DNA of 64,000 nucleotides from Rhodosporidiobolus odoratus (GCA_034387635.1 JAOANU010000005.1:1736001-1800000); one strand, 5' to 3'. Shown: positions 11,293 to 22,484, counted from the first letter of the stretch. Program-made: numbers and translations. The notes: generated by a model not told the origin, from the sequence alone.

Positions 11293-11649
11293 GGCGCTTC
11301 GGGTGTATGGTCGAGCTTTTTTCCGGGAATCCTTTGCTAGTGTCGCGATTCACTCTGGGGACTGAGGCAAACTCCGAAGAACAACGTAACTCCGCAATGC
11401 AGTACATCCTCGAGTCGTCTGGCGCGTCGCAGATACAACACCTCTGTTGATCGGCGCGGAGAGCAGTCATCAGCGAGACGTGAATAAAGAACAGGGTAGC
11501 CAATACACACGGCCCCAATTACGAGTACGCCCACCACAGCAGCGCTAATCCCGAGATCCTCTCCCTTGCAACGCAATGCTTCGCCTGCTCTGGCGCCCGA
11601 GCTCCTGTAGAAAGACCGTCATACATTCGCTTGCCACTATCCTACCACC
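11293..11649. other. Convergent intergenic region
   Basis: It lies between the stops of the 685-residue gene (+) and the 530-residue membrane protein (-). A minus-strand frame at 11337-11576 encodes one hydrophobic stretch (ISAAVVGVLVIGAVCIG) but has no ATG and sits directly downstream of the neighbouring gene. I treat it as 3' UTR or an alternative terminal exon rather than a gene. Confidence 0.35.
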
Positions 11650-13364
11650 TTATTTCCCCCAACCGAGCACGAAATACAGAATAATGATGACGATCTTCGG
11701 GAATTGAGCAAAGTCAGCTCCCAGGGAAAAAAAGCACATAGGACGAGGAAGGGACGTACAACTGCGACAGCAACAGCCACCACGATCCAGAATACGGGCA
11801 ATCGCCAACATGACCTGAGTTGCTTGCCCTCCTCCTCGAATCTGTCGTGTGGTTTTTCCTTTCGCCACTGTCGCCTGCTTGCCTTCCAGTCTTCCTTTCC
11901 CTTCCCGGTCTTCGTATCTTCGGGCCGGTTCAACATCGGCTCCCTCGAGTCATCTGGCCAGATGTGCCTCGACGAGCGCCGAGCCGCCTTACCGCGGCGA
12001 AGTTCTTGGCCCTCAAGGTCCTCCTCATCTGCTGGGTCGGGAAACTCACCGCGATAGAGACCCGGTTGTCTCGAGCTCGACCGGGAGGTCGGACGGGAAG
12101 AACGCCGAGACTTGGTCCGAAGAGGCCGGATCTCCTCCTTGCTGCGGCTGTGTCCGGGCGGGTATGTGTTGTGGTGCTGATGCTCCTCGCTATCCGAGCG
12201 CTCCTCGCTATCCGAGCGATAACCCCCATCTTCGTCCATGGCACCTTCGAGCAGACCATCGGGAATCCCGTGGTGCGCGAGCGGTCGATGAGACCAACGG
12301 CGAGAAGGCGGCCTAGTATCGTCGAACTCCCGGCTAGGAAGTGCGACTGAACTTGCTCGACTACGAGAAGGGCGAGAAAATGGCCGATGGTTCCCGCCGC
12401 CAAGAACGGGAGAAGTCGCTCGATGAGGAGAGTGGTGGAAAGGTGTATCCTGAGAGTCGCGGCTGTCATGAGAGATGTACCGATACAAGTCGGAGCCGAC
12501 ACCACTCGTGTTTACCGATTCCCCCGACGAGCTTTGCGACGGGGAAGGCGGATCGTCGCGACGGACATTATGGAAAAGAGGCGCAGGAAGAAGTGAGGGT
12601 CGTCGAGACCGTTGTTCCAGGTCGTGATCGGAAGTCGAGCTTGTGAACGTATCGGAGGGAGGACGGGAAGGGACGAGGGTATGATGTTGGATATGTCGTG
12701 AGGAGGAAGGTGGCTGGGGGAAGTCGGGTATCCATGAAACTTCGGGGTGTTTGTCCGATACGAAGGATGCTCTGTGAGAGCGGACGGAACCATGATCACC
12801 CGGATGCACCCTGCGCGAGCCGCCCAGAGGCCGCTCCTCAGGCTGTTGCTGGCTGGGCAAGTCCCGACGGCTGTTGACCCGCCTCAGAGGGTCTTCGCCT
12901 ACCCCCGAATCCTGCCGGTCGCTTTGAGTGAAGAGACGCGGTGCCCGATCCTGAAGCCGCTCGCGTTGAAGAAGAGATGGTCTCCGTTCAGCTCCGCCGC
13001 CGTTCGAGATCGCAGAGCCGCCATGTTTCGCATCCTGCCCGTGCTGGTCTCTGAGCCGGGGAGGCCAGGCTTCGCTGCTGGCAGCGCTCAGATCGCGTTT
13101 CACCGGGTTGGGTGCTTGAGAAAGCGGTCGCCCCCGCTCCTCTTCTCCGTCCTCGTAGCGTGCACTGCGTTGGCTGACCCGTCTCGACATCTGCACGAAC
13201 AGGTAAGTCAGCCGTCCTTACTGTACGAGGCAGAAGGCCAGGCGCACTTGATCGTTCCCTTCATAACTCTCTCGTCGTTCTACCCGCATGCTCGCATGCA
13301 TGTCCTCGTCGAGTCCGCCATAAGTAGAGGTGGAAAGAGGATGCCTAACGCCGCTGGTCGCCAT
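11650..13364 (-). CDS. 530-residue C-terminally anchored membrane protein, unknown family (TM-intron family member 1)
   Basis: Three exons, complement of 13248-13364, 11760-13190 and 11650-11694, total 1593 nt in frame. The ATG at 13364 begins MATSGVRHPLSTSTYGG. The long middle exon encodes a Ser/Arg/His/Pro-rich, apparently disordered region with a duplicated SDSEER motif and many RRSS-type phosphorylation-like sites. The C-terminus is one hydrophobic helix with almost no tail: LPVFWIVVAVAVAV, intron, IVIIILYFVLGWGK. The last intron is 65 nt, phase 0, with a gtacgt donor and a ctgac branch-point-like site, and falls in the middle of the membrane span. No signal peptide is seen, so a tail-anchored (cytosolic N-terminus) topology is inferred. 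No family recognised; see the two similar genes at 14.0-14.5 and 23.0-23.8 kb. Confidence 0.75.
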
Positions 13365-14044
13365 GGCGGGGGCCGAACTTGGAGCGGGCGGCGGGTAGTG
13401 GAGTGCGGCCGAGGTATCGATCGGGGCAGAGTGGACAGGCGGGAGTCGGTCTGGCGAATGGACAAGTCAATGAGCTCACTGAGGTAGCGGGTGGACAGAG
13501 AGGGCACGATTGAGGAGTCTCCGCCGCACAGGACTCCGAAAAGTAAGACACCGACAAGCTAGTCTTAGTGCTCAGCTAGTCCGCGGCTGATCCGGATTCG
13601 ACTTTCAGCAGTGTCCGGCGCTCTCCTTCTGTCATTCACAGCCGCCATCGCTTTAATCCCTGTCAAGCTCCACGAAGCGCGGCATCCGCTTCCGACCGCC
13701 AACTCGCCACAGCAGAACGGTTGTCCGCGAGAAGGAAAAGGGCGCTGTTTTCTCCTACTTGTACGCCAGCGCTCCAGTCGTCGCTTGGCGAGTGCTGTTC
13801 TTTCTCGTTTCCAGATGGTCCAATCAGAGCGGTACTTGCTCCCGGAGGTTGGATTCATGGCGGATCGATTTAGCTGTACTTGTGCCTGTCGACGTGCAGA
13901 CAGTCAAGGCGCTCCAGGTCACATGACACATAGGTCCCTAGGGCTGGAGCAACGACAGCAGTGGTGTAACCCGGCAGAAGACGGCACTTCGTAAAATTGT
14001 AAATGTCGCGGAGCTCTGTACATACTACTGAGGTTGGCCTCGGC
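13365..14044. other. Intergenic region upstream of the 530-residue membrane protein gene
   Basis: It holds the promoter of the 530-residue gene and the 3' end of the 94-residue gene. A minus-strand ATG frame at 13565-13858 (97 codons, very basic) exists but shows no clear coding signature or splice context, so I do not call it. Confidence 0.4.
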
Positions 14045-14457
14045 TCAGCCTCTCACCAGCTTCGAAATTACAAAGAAGCCGATCACGAAGATCTGCGGAA
14101 GAAAGGATGATTGAGCTGGACTAAGAGTAGAAGGACAAATCAGGCGGGCATTTCACATACAAGAAAACCACCCCCGAAAATCATCACCAGCTTGTACTCC
14201 TTTACAAAGCCCACGAATCCCGGTCGGCGTGGCGGACCAGATCGTCCTTCGAGATAGGGCAGCGCGTCTTGGTCTCGGGCAAAAGTGGATGAGTGAGAAT
14301 CTCTTCTTTCGGCGGGTTCTGCTAGGTGAGGGACAAGATCTTCCTTGCTCTGTGCACATGACTGTCAGTACATTGAGGTATACTGGCGAGGTAAAGTGAG
14401 GGAACACACCGAATTGCTAGCGGCTGCGTTATAAGCCGCCATTTGGTACGGGTCCAT
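14045..14457 (-). CDS. 94-residue C-terminally anchored membrane protein (TM-intron family member 2)
   Basis: Three small exons (complement of 14410-14457, 14161-14349 and 14045-14092) give 285 nt in frame. The protein starts MDPYQMAAYNAAASNS, continues with a hydrophilic, charged segment (KEDLVPHLAEPAERRDS), and ends with a single membrane span preceded by a basic/aromatic knot: FVKEYKLVMIFGGGFL, intron, IFVIGFFVISKLVRG. Both introns are phase 0 with GT-AG ends (gtgtgt and gtatgt donors); the second falls in the middle of the membrane helix. An internal ATG five codons on is an alternative start. There is no single long ORF, so an ORF scan would miss this gene. Role unknown; topology (N-terminus in cytosol) is inferred. 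Confidence 0.7.
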
Positions 14458-14711
14458 CAGCAACTCTGCCAATCGACCTTCCTACACCGCCTAGCGGGTC
14501 ATAGTGAGTCCTATCCATCCTAGGAGCAATCCTACGGAGCCTACAATGTTGTCTAGGCTGAGTGCTAGGAAGGACTAGGCAAGGGAAGCATAGCAAGTTC
14601 CTAGTGAACGTACAGGTGAAGCGTAGCAAGCACAGTGGGTTTCCTAGCTCTCCCAGCAGCTTGTCTAGCACACTTAGTGGCAAGGTAGTTCGAACTAGAT
14701 TGCATAGCTAC

Positions 14712-16947
14712 TCACTCAAACTCCTCCTTGACCTGGTTGTCGTGGACCCGCGCACCCAATCCTCGCTTCGGTTTCATTTCGTTGCCAAACAACCTCGCAG
14801 AACGCATAACCGCCTCAATGAGCGCGCTATCCCGCGCAGTATCGTCCGCTGCGTTCGACAGGGCTTCAAGACGATTGTGCGCAGCCACAAAGCGCGCATC
14901 GTAGTCGAAGGTGGCTGCTCCGAAATTGATAGAAAAGCTTTTTTTTGAATCGGCGGACGGTTTTAGGGCGCAGCAGAGGGTGTTCTCGATCTGCACCGGA
15001 GGGTCAAGATGACGATAAGGTGTAAAAAGGAAGCGGCAGGAAGGAAGGACGCAAACTCACAGCAAAGAGTGCAAACACGATGGCACCGTAGGCCAGTGCT
15101 CGCCTCAACTCCTCGTCTTCTTGATCAACGAAGTTCGAGTCACCAGTGGCATGCTTGGCAAACGATAGTACACGACCGGCGAGGTCGGGAAGAAGGGGGT
15201 GCTGAAAAAGAGAGGCGCGAGTGAGGGTTTTCGGATTTTTCTGTACCGCGAAGACTCAGTCAGAATGGGTGACTGGTCGGGGTAGAATGGACAGAGACAA
15301 TAGAGAAAGATGATATGCACCTTGGACTGATTGCCCCAGAAGCGGGAGAGCATGAAATCGTCCGTCTGAAGCTGTTGCGCCTTCTCCTTTGCGTCCTCGG
15401 CCCACCGGACTTGGTGCTTCGCAATCGGGGTACCGAGTTCGAGAGCCTCTACGATGGCGCAACGTAAGTGTTTCCAGATTGTCGAAGCGAAAGTCGCGTG
15501 CTGCGGTACGAGCTGGGAGTAAGGATTCGGTCAGGTCAGTACGAACGGAGGACAAAGGACGGCGGTACGCACACAGCGAAGGACTGCGCCCGCGTCCTGC
15601 TCAGTGAGCTCAAGGTCGAGGTCCTCCATCGCGACGCTCATGAGATATTGAATGACGGGTTGGTCAGGAAAGAGTCCTGCTCGGCCGTAAGTATCAAGGT
15701 CGAGTTGCTGAATATTGTGGGTGACATTCTTGGGTGTGACCGTGATGCGATGGAACAGCGAGAGTGCAAAAATGCTCTTGAGAGCGTTGGATTGTAGAGG
15801 TTTGAGGTGCTTGACGGCTCTGGATTTGCTCGGCGAAAGGACTCGCTTCTTCTGTGGCGCGGGCTTTGCGGGGACTAGTCGTTTGGCGAGAGGTCGTTCT
15901 TCGATACAGAGAGAGAGCTCCTATGTGGAAGAGGAATCAGTGCGCGGTTTGACATGGCAAAGAAACAAGAGACATGCCTCGAACCCATCATTCTCCACGT
16001 TCTGCGACGTGGGGACTGAGGTCAGAAAGCGCTTCGCGGGTGGATTGGGACAAAGACTCACGGTTCCGACTCGAGTGGACTTACCAGCCTGTGCCGGGTA
16101 CCCCACATGAGTGAGTGCACTAGAAGAAAGATACAAAGGGAAGGACAAACTTTCTGTTTACTGCGAGGCTTAGAGGACGGATGCTAAAGATGCGAGAGGT
16201 TGGTCAACGAACGATCCAGACGCGGACGGGGAGAATTGGCTTACCTCGACCTCGGAGGAGGGGACTTCGCCTTCGTCGCTTGAACCGTTGTCTTCCTGAG
16301 CCGCCGGCAGGTAGTTGTCTTCCCCGATGCTGGAATCTGAACTTGTCGGTGGATCTTCGTCCTCATCCTCCTCTGCAAGGGAGTGAGAGGGGCGTGCACG
16401 AGAGCCCGATGGCGCCCCCGAACGCGCGGCCGGGGAAGAGGAGGTAACACTGAATATGGAGTGTGCACAATCAGTAGGGGCAAAGATCAAACGACGGACT
16501 ATAGATCGGCGTACCCGAGGTTCGAGGTGGCGCTGTGGCGGGCAGCGCTGAGCCTGTAGGAGATCATTGGGTAAAGTTGGTTGAACTTGTTGAGAAGGAA
16601 GGCGAAGGAAGACTAACCCTGAAGCCTTTGCCTTAGTACCTCCGATGGTGTCTCCGGTACGACCTCTGTAAGGGGAGAGGCGGGGTCAGCAAGGAAAGAA
16701 TCGAACCGCGAAAGGGGGGAGGGAGAACTCGTGCACACTTAGGCGTAAGGTCAGCAGCTTTGACCGTTGCAGGACCCCGAGGCGCTCGTTTCTTGATGAC
16801 ACTGGTAGACTGCCCGTGTGCAGCAGGTGCTCTGCGTTTCTTGGAGTTGCGTTCGCGCTCGTACGCTCGGTCGGCGGGTGAATCTCGCTCTAGATCGTTA
16901 ATGAGGCTGGACATGGCGAGTCCACGGCCTTGGCGAGTGCTGCCCAT
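14712..16947 (-). CDS. Unrecognised multi-exon protein, probably nuclear
   Basis: Exons join cleanly from ATG 16947: MGSTRQGRGLAMSSLINDL, a basic segment with KKRRAPAAHG and VIKKRAPRGP, small exons at 16618-16665 and 16515-16553, an acidic Ser-rich exon (EEDEDEDPPTSSDSS), then a more folded-looking C-terminal half. The C-terminal half includes KHLKPLQSNALKSIFALS, YGRAGLFPDQPVIQYLMS and MEDLDLELTEQD. It continues with WKHLRCAIVEALELG, HPLLPDLAGRVLSFAKHAT and a final exon that ends EEFE at 14712. One intron uses a GC donor (gcatgt at 15977, acceptor before ELSLCIEERP). NLS-like clusters suggest a nuclear protein; I do not recognise a domain. Its start codon lies only 166 bp from that of the divergent transposase gene. 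Confidence 0.65.
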
Positions 16948-17113
16948 AGTGTTGCTTGACCTACACAACAAAGGCTCGGAGGTAGAGGGAGTGTGGTGCG
17001 AGGGGAAGAGCGGAGAAGAGGAAAGTCAAAGATTCAGCTCGAGACTCAACAGAAAGAACGAAGTGAACTCAGCGGGTCTCCTCCCGCTTTCCTTGCATAC
17101 AAGACCCGTCAAC
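16948..17113. promoter_or_regulatory. Short shared divergent promoter region
   Basis: Only 166 bp separate the start codons of the minus-strand nuclear-type protein gene and the plus-strand transposase gene. Any promoter and any left terminus of the transposon must lie here or inside the host gene. No TATA-like element stands out. Confidence 0.45.
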
Positions 17114-20100
17114 ATGGTCAAGGATTATGGCTGTCCATTCCTCCAGTGCTCGCAGCGGCGCTTTAGTCGGCCTCGAGATCGCAATATTCATATTGCAAAG
17201 ACCCACCCGGGACAACCAATCCCATCACTCGATCGGCCGATGGACGATGAGCAGCGCATCTGGTGGGCAGGTCATGAGGTCCGGCTGGCTCGTGAGCAAG
17301 CAGAGCCCGACTCGGATGATGAAGATGATGAGGGCCCGGGGGAGGTGTCGACGCACCCAGTACTCGGATCCGGCGCTACCCTAATGCCGCTTGGCCATGC
17401 GATGCTGAAGGTAATCCTCTACCCAGTCGGACCACCCCCGCGCCGCCAACGGCACGCCCAGCTGGTGAAGCCTTCCAACCCTTCAACTCGATTCGGCAGT
17501 TCAAGTGGGGGAGAGTGTTATCGGGTATGGATATTAGCGAGGATGACACGAAGGCCATCATGGGGCTAATGGAAGAGGAGGTGAGGCGCTGTTCTGGTAG
17601 CTAAGGCGGAGACCAAGCGAGATTGAGAAGACGAAGGAAAACTCCGGAGCATCACCTGAATTGACTATCCTGATCTCTGTCTGCAGCCTTGGGGGGCGCC
17701 GTTCTCCAGCAAGAGACAGTTGAATGGCTTGATTGATTCTATTGAGACTGGTGCGGTCTTACTCCCTCGCCTGTCGCATTAGCGCTTACGCCTTTTCTGG
17801 GTAGGAGCCGACTGGCGGGACTGGATACGGTGCGAGATTACCGTTGATGCCGGCGAGCTAGGTGCCGACGAGGACTCAGCTTTCGAATACCTCAGCAAGG
17901 TGCGTCATTGCCCGTTTTCGAATAACCATTGCTAACGGGAACGTTTTTGCAGCCTGTCGTCTTTTATCGCCGCAACACGCATGCAGTCCTGACGCACCTC
18001 GTGGGCGACGGGCGCTGGAGAGACTGCTTGCAGCTCATACCTACACAAGTAGAAGAGGAGGAGGAGCAGGTCGACCGCGAAGGAAGCCGGACGGTTTCCG
18101 AGCCTTTTACTGCACGAGAGGCTTGGGACTTCCAGGTGTGTACTTTTTTTTGTGTAGCTTCTGCTGTATAGCTAACTCATCTCCACCTGCAGCGGAGGCT
18201 ACCTCCGTATTGGACAGGCGTGCGTCTCGACACTGCTCAGGACAGCACTCTGTGCTCGACTTCGACCGGAGGAGCAAGTGAGCACCCAGTCTATTTGACG
18301 ACGGCCGCTATTCCTGGCCGCTTTCGACGAGGTGATTATGGAGCAAACATCCCAGTAGCGTTCCTGCCAAAATTCAAGCGTCTGTCCCCTCGTCTTCTCC
18401 TTGATTGGCACACATTGTTCTGACAACCGGTTCTTGCCTGGTCTTCTCTTTCTCGATGTTCAGGCGTGAGTAAAGGTCAAGACGAGTACTACCGTCGATA
18501 CACACGTCTAGTCCGACACAAAGCCATGTAGTGCGTCAGCGTTCCCCCGTTCCACACTGTCTTTCCCTCACTGACAGTGCGGATCTACTTGGCCCAATGA
18601 CAGTGCGATCTACGAACCGTTGAAAGGCTTGTTGAAGGATGGAGAGCTCGTCAAGTTCGCAGACGGACACCACCGATGGACGAAATGCTACTTCGGACCG
18701 GCCGGCCTAGATTACCCCGAAGCATGCTGGCTCACGTGCTTAGTTGAAGGACATTGCCCTGTGTACGACCTCGCTGTTCTAGGGACTGAGCATTGCCACG
18801 ACTGACTCCTGCTTGAGCACAGCTGCCATGTCCCGCCGTCGCAACTACTCGAGCAGATTGGTCGTCCGCGCTCCTCGGATGCTGCTGAAGCAATCAGGGC
18901 TGATGCACTTGCCTTGGCGCAAGCGACTGGCGTGTACTCGACTGCCGTGAATATGGCGAAAGGATCCGGGCTTCACATCGAGACTGTGAGTCCCAAGTTC
19001 TCGCAGCAGTCCTCTTCTTTGCATTTCTGACACTCGTCCTCCTTCAGCCATGGTATGTCCGACTCGGTATCGATGGCTATAAGCTGCTCGGTGTCGACAC
19101 TCTCCACCAGTTCGTCAAGGGAATTGCCAAGGACCTCTTCATCGAAGAAGGCCTCTGGCCATATCTCCAAGAAATCACGCAAGGAGGCAAACGGTATGAT
19201 GCCATCGTTGCTCGCCTCCACCGCCATCTTGCCCTCGTCCCTGTCTTCTCCGGTATAAGGCGGTTTGGCGGGGGTATCCAGTTCAAGCAATGGACTGGGC
19301 AGCATACTCGCGCTGTTATTGGCCTTCTTCCGGCCGTTCTCCTCGACCTCACCGGAGAGGAACAGAATGGAGTCGCTGCTACCGTCATGGACGAGGTCGT
19401 CCAGATCTACGCCTACATCGCCATTTTCATCCTCCTGGCCCGTTCTTTCGAGTCATCGCCGGTGGACAGGCGGATCATGCGGGAGATCCACATCGCCCTC
19501 GTCACTCGCGTGCGCGAGCCCGATCTCCTTGCCAGCAGCACCATTGGGCGCGCCAAACGCAACAAGCGCTTCCACTCAGCATCCCATGCACCCGACCTCA
19601 TCGAGCGAGATGGTGCTGCTCCCCATTCCGACACCTCGACTGGCGAACGTCTACATGGACGGACCGTCAAAGACCCGTACCGTAGCTCGAACCACCTCCA
19701 TGCTACCGTTCAGATCCTCAACTCGAATTCTCGTCGCGATGCCCTTGATCTCGTTACTCGAGCCGTCGAGAACAGTGACCGGGACGCTCATGATTTGCCG
19801 GCTTACGCCCCACCTCCCGATGCTCTCCCGCCCTGGCTCATCACCATGCCCCCTCGTGGGTCTCGTGCCATCGGACGCATCGAAATCCGTTCACTCTCAC
19901 ACCTTCGACAGCTTCCTTCCCTTCCCACCCTCCTCCACGGTTTCCTCATCCGCACTTACCACATCGACTTCGACATCACGGATGTCCTCTCCCTTCGCTC
20001 TTATGTGCATGACCGAATCTCCGTTGACTTCCCAGTCTATCCCTCCTCCTCATTTCTTACCTACGACACTGCTGCTTCTGCTCACCTGCCTCTCTATGCC

Positions 20101-20541
20101 AAGACCGACTATTCCTATCGCTCCGAGCTCAACCTCAAGGCACCCCGATTCGACCCGGTGCTCCTACGCACCACCCGCCCGTTGTCTGAGGGATGGCGAG
20201 CAGTGGAGGTAGCGAGGGTTCGCCTCCTTTTTTCGGTGTCTTTGCACGGAAAGGAGGTGCAGTTGGCTTTAGTCGAGGACTATCAGAAGGTATCGGTATC
20301 TGCCGCTCTCAAGCAGCCCATCATCAGACCCAGGAGAAACGCGGACAGAAGCCCTGTTTCCCGCATTGTACCCCTCTCTTCCATCCTTAGGCCCGTTCAT
20401 CTCATCCCTCTCTTCCGCAATCACCCCATCCCAAATCATTCCAAATTCTACAATATCCTTGATACGTGGCATGGGGAATTCTGCCTCTCTTTGTTTTCTG
20501 ATCAAGCCATTTTTCGTCTCCTCGCCTTTTCCCTCATGTAG
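17114..20541 (+). CDS. Plavaka-type DNA transposase, apparently intact, ten exons
   Basis: Exons 17114-17410, 17500-17580, 17687-17750, 17805-17899, 17953-18135, 18193-18379, 18464-18530, 18604-18762, 18823-18985 and 19048-20541 total 2790 nt with no stop, giving 929 residues. An N-terminal C2H2-like finger (CPFLQC then IHIAKTH) is followed by an acidic linker. Then come blocks typical of the basidiomycete Plavaka family as I know it: HPVYLTTAAIPGRFRRGDYG with PVAFLPKF (about 18.27-18.38 kb), a DYPEACWLTCLVEGHCPVC-type block with a CPVC knuckle (18.71-18.83 kb), LGVDTLHQFVKGIAKDLF, and IQFKQWTGQHTRAVIGLLP. The C-terminal exon ends with VRLLFSV, VQLALVEDYQKV and ILRPVHLIPLF blocks. The family call rests on motif memory. 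Nine spliced introns and lack of stops suggest an active or co-opted gene rather than a decayed copy. Confidence 0.75.
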
Positions 20542-20800
20542 TTTGTTATGGTGACTGCATTGTGACTGTTTGCGATGTGTGATTGACCCGTTTGATCCTG
20601 CTGCTTAGTCAGCATAGTGTCACTGTTTCTCTGTATCGGACTTGGAAGAGAAAAAAGAGATGCCACCCACAACCTTCGTAACATGGATCCTAATGAATAG
20701 CTTGTGTTGGCACAGCCTGACGCTCGGAGTGTTGTAGATACACAACCCAGTGAGGAGCTACAGCTACTCTTCGCAGTTACTAGTGATTGCAAGCATTGAG

Positions 20801-21590
20801 AAGGGACCTTCCCAAACCTGGCTTTTCGTCTCATCCTCATAGTGCTTGCTGTGATGGGACAGGCCGACTGCGGTCTGTAGACAGCTGTATCAGACTCCTT
20901 GCCAACCTACAGCTTGATAGATTAACATCTCCACCCGCGCAGAACTTGTTTAGGCTGAGGGGACCTTCCTAAACCTGGCTTTTAGTCTCATCCTCACAGC
21001 GCTCTTTGTAGCAAGAGGATTGTACAGAGGCTTGCATCCAGCTGTACCAAGCTCCTGGCCAGTTTTGAGCTCGATAGGCTGACATCTGCACCCGCGCAGA
21101 ACTTGTTTAGGCTGAGGGGACCTTCCTAAACCTGGCTTTTAGTCTCATCCTCACAGCGCTCTTTGTAGCAAAAGGATCGTACAGAGGCTTGCATCCAGCT
21201 GTACCAAGCTCCTGGCCAGTTTTGAGCTCGATAGGCTGACATCTGCACCCTCGCAGAACTTGTTTAGGCTGAGGGGGACCTTCCTAAACCTGGCATTTCC
21301 TCTTCCCCTCACAGCGCTCTTTGTAGCAAAAGGATCGTACAGAGGCTTGCATCCAGCTGTACCAAGCTCCTGGCCAGTTTTGAGCTCGATAGGCTGACAT
21401 CTGCACCCTCGCAGAACTTGTTTAGGCTGAGGGGGACCTTCCTAAACCTGGCATTTCCTCTTCCCCTCACAGCGCTCTTTGTAGCAAAAGGATCGTACAG
21501 AGGCTTGCATCCAGCTGTACCGAACTCCTTGCCAGCTTATGGCTTATTGTAGTGATGGATAGCTCAATGGCACCTTCCTAAAGTTGAGTT
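20801..21590. repeat. Tandem repeat array, ~157 bp unit, about five copies
   Basis: The phrase gaccttcc(t/c)aaacctgg recurs at 20805, 20962, 21119, 21277 and 21435, a spacing of 157-158 bp, with a degenerate start of a sixth unit at about 21571. Each unit also carries agcgctctttgtagcaaaag, gcttgcatccagctgtacc and cagaacttgtttaggctgag. The first copy is most diverged, the inner copies are nearly identical, and the last ends in a poly-T run (21590-21598). No coding potential is seen. Its place just beyond the transposase stop suggests a subterminal transposon repeat or a minisatellite that grew at the element's end. Confidence 0.9.
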
Positions 21591-22179
21591 TTTTTTTTCT
21601 GGCTCGCAGCCAGGTGAACTTGAATACCCCCCATCATCCTTCGACGGTCAAAGATGTCATCTTGATCCCTATGCAAATGTGAGCGTAGATTTTGCATTAG
21701 AGCGGTGGTCCAGCCAAGAGAAGGCCAAAATGTAAAGCCTTTGTCGCCATCACTTTGCATGCTCAAACAAGTCTCTCGTGCCTACCGCCAGGTCTGCAGA
21801 GCACTGGTCAACAGCGGCATCAGGATGGGATGAAAGGGAGGCGGAAAGCCCCCCATGGGATTGGCACACAAAGCTCATCCAGGTCAGCCACAGCGTTTCC
21901 TTTTCTTCCTCTCTCACAATTCGAGCTCGAGAGCTGAAGCAGACGGGTATGTCATTGCATCCAAAGGATAAGCAGGACGCGGCTTAGACGAATGTCTAGG
22001 TAGCTCAGAAAGCCTAGTTGGCCTAGTGTTTCTAGCGAGTCATAGTGAAGAGCCTGCTGTTTTCCGCTTTCTCTCTATGTTCTTCCCAGAAACCAACCAG
22101 TTCACCCAGCATATTCAGTGCGGACCACAGCTTCTCCTTGTACAGTGGGACTCAAGAATGTTTGACCTACTCATCCCAG
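21591..22179. other. Gene-poor, CTAG-rich DNA
   Basis: No convincing gene is visible. Several ctag tetranucleotides cluster at 21990-22205 (for example gcctagttggcctagtg), a density similar to that seen at 14490-14705. Probably degraded mobile-element or intergenic sequence. Confidence 0.35.
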
Positions 22180-22484
22180 TCAACCTATCTCGCCTAGTGC
22201 AATGCCTAGCAGTGGAGGAACTGGCAGAGTTGCTGATGTCCCTTGGTGGCCTGTCCGCTGCTCGCCGCCCGGCGCCAGTACCGAGATGTGTGCCCAGCCG
22301 ATGCTCTTCAACCATGCGCTCACCCTTCTGGGACTGCCGTCCGCTGCTGGGCCTTCCCCCCCGCGAGCCTGACCCGCGCGGCAAGTCGAACGCGGCGTCA
22401 TCTTCTTCGCTGCCCGATTCTGGGAAAGTGGAAGCCCGGCGGCTACGGCTTCCAGAACGAGTTCGAGGCATGAGGATGCTAACA
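22180..22484 (-). pseudogene. Probable partial copy of the 213-residue membrane protein gene (N-terminal part only)
   Basis: A minus-strand frame starting with an ATG near 22470 encodes MPRTRSGSRSRRASTF, then SEEDDAAFDLPRGSGS, resembling the start of the intact gene at 23.8 kb (MPSPRTSRQLLPRHD, then HDAEAAFELPRHSHL). The shared core is [DE]AAF[DE]LPR with a similar offset from the start and similar basic N-terminus. Downstream I find no exon coding for a membrane span, so the copy seems truncated. It could instead be an independent low-complexity ORF; similarity is short. Confidence 0.35.

Larger units (their letters stand above)
17101..21590. mobile_element. Plavaka-like DNA transposon, boundaries approximate
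   Basis: The element is inferred from the transposase gene and the repeat array directly 3' of it. The left end can only be placed between the neighbouring gene and the transposase start; the right end is taken as the end of the repeat array. I could not identify terminal inverted repeats or a target-site duplication by eye, so the limits are tentative. Confidence 0.4.

Noticed and set aside
11337..11576. Additional small membrane protein on the minus strand
   Set aside because: One hydrophobic stretch is present, but there is no ATG in frame, no intron in the span, and it begins only a few tens of bases after the stop of the 530-residue gene.
13565..13858. 97-codon minus-strand ORF with an ATG
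   Set aside because: Very basic, no motif, no splice context and no coding bias compared with neighbours; likely intergenic.
14440..14714. Splicing of the 14.7-16.9 kb gene into the 94-residue gene via a gtgagt donor at its stop
   Set aside because: All acceptors tested give a stop codon or the wrong phase, so the two are treated as separate genes.
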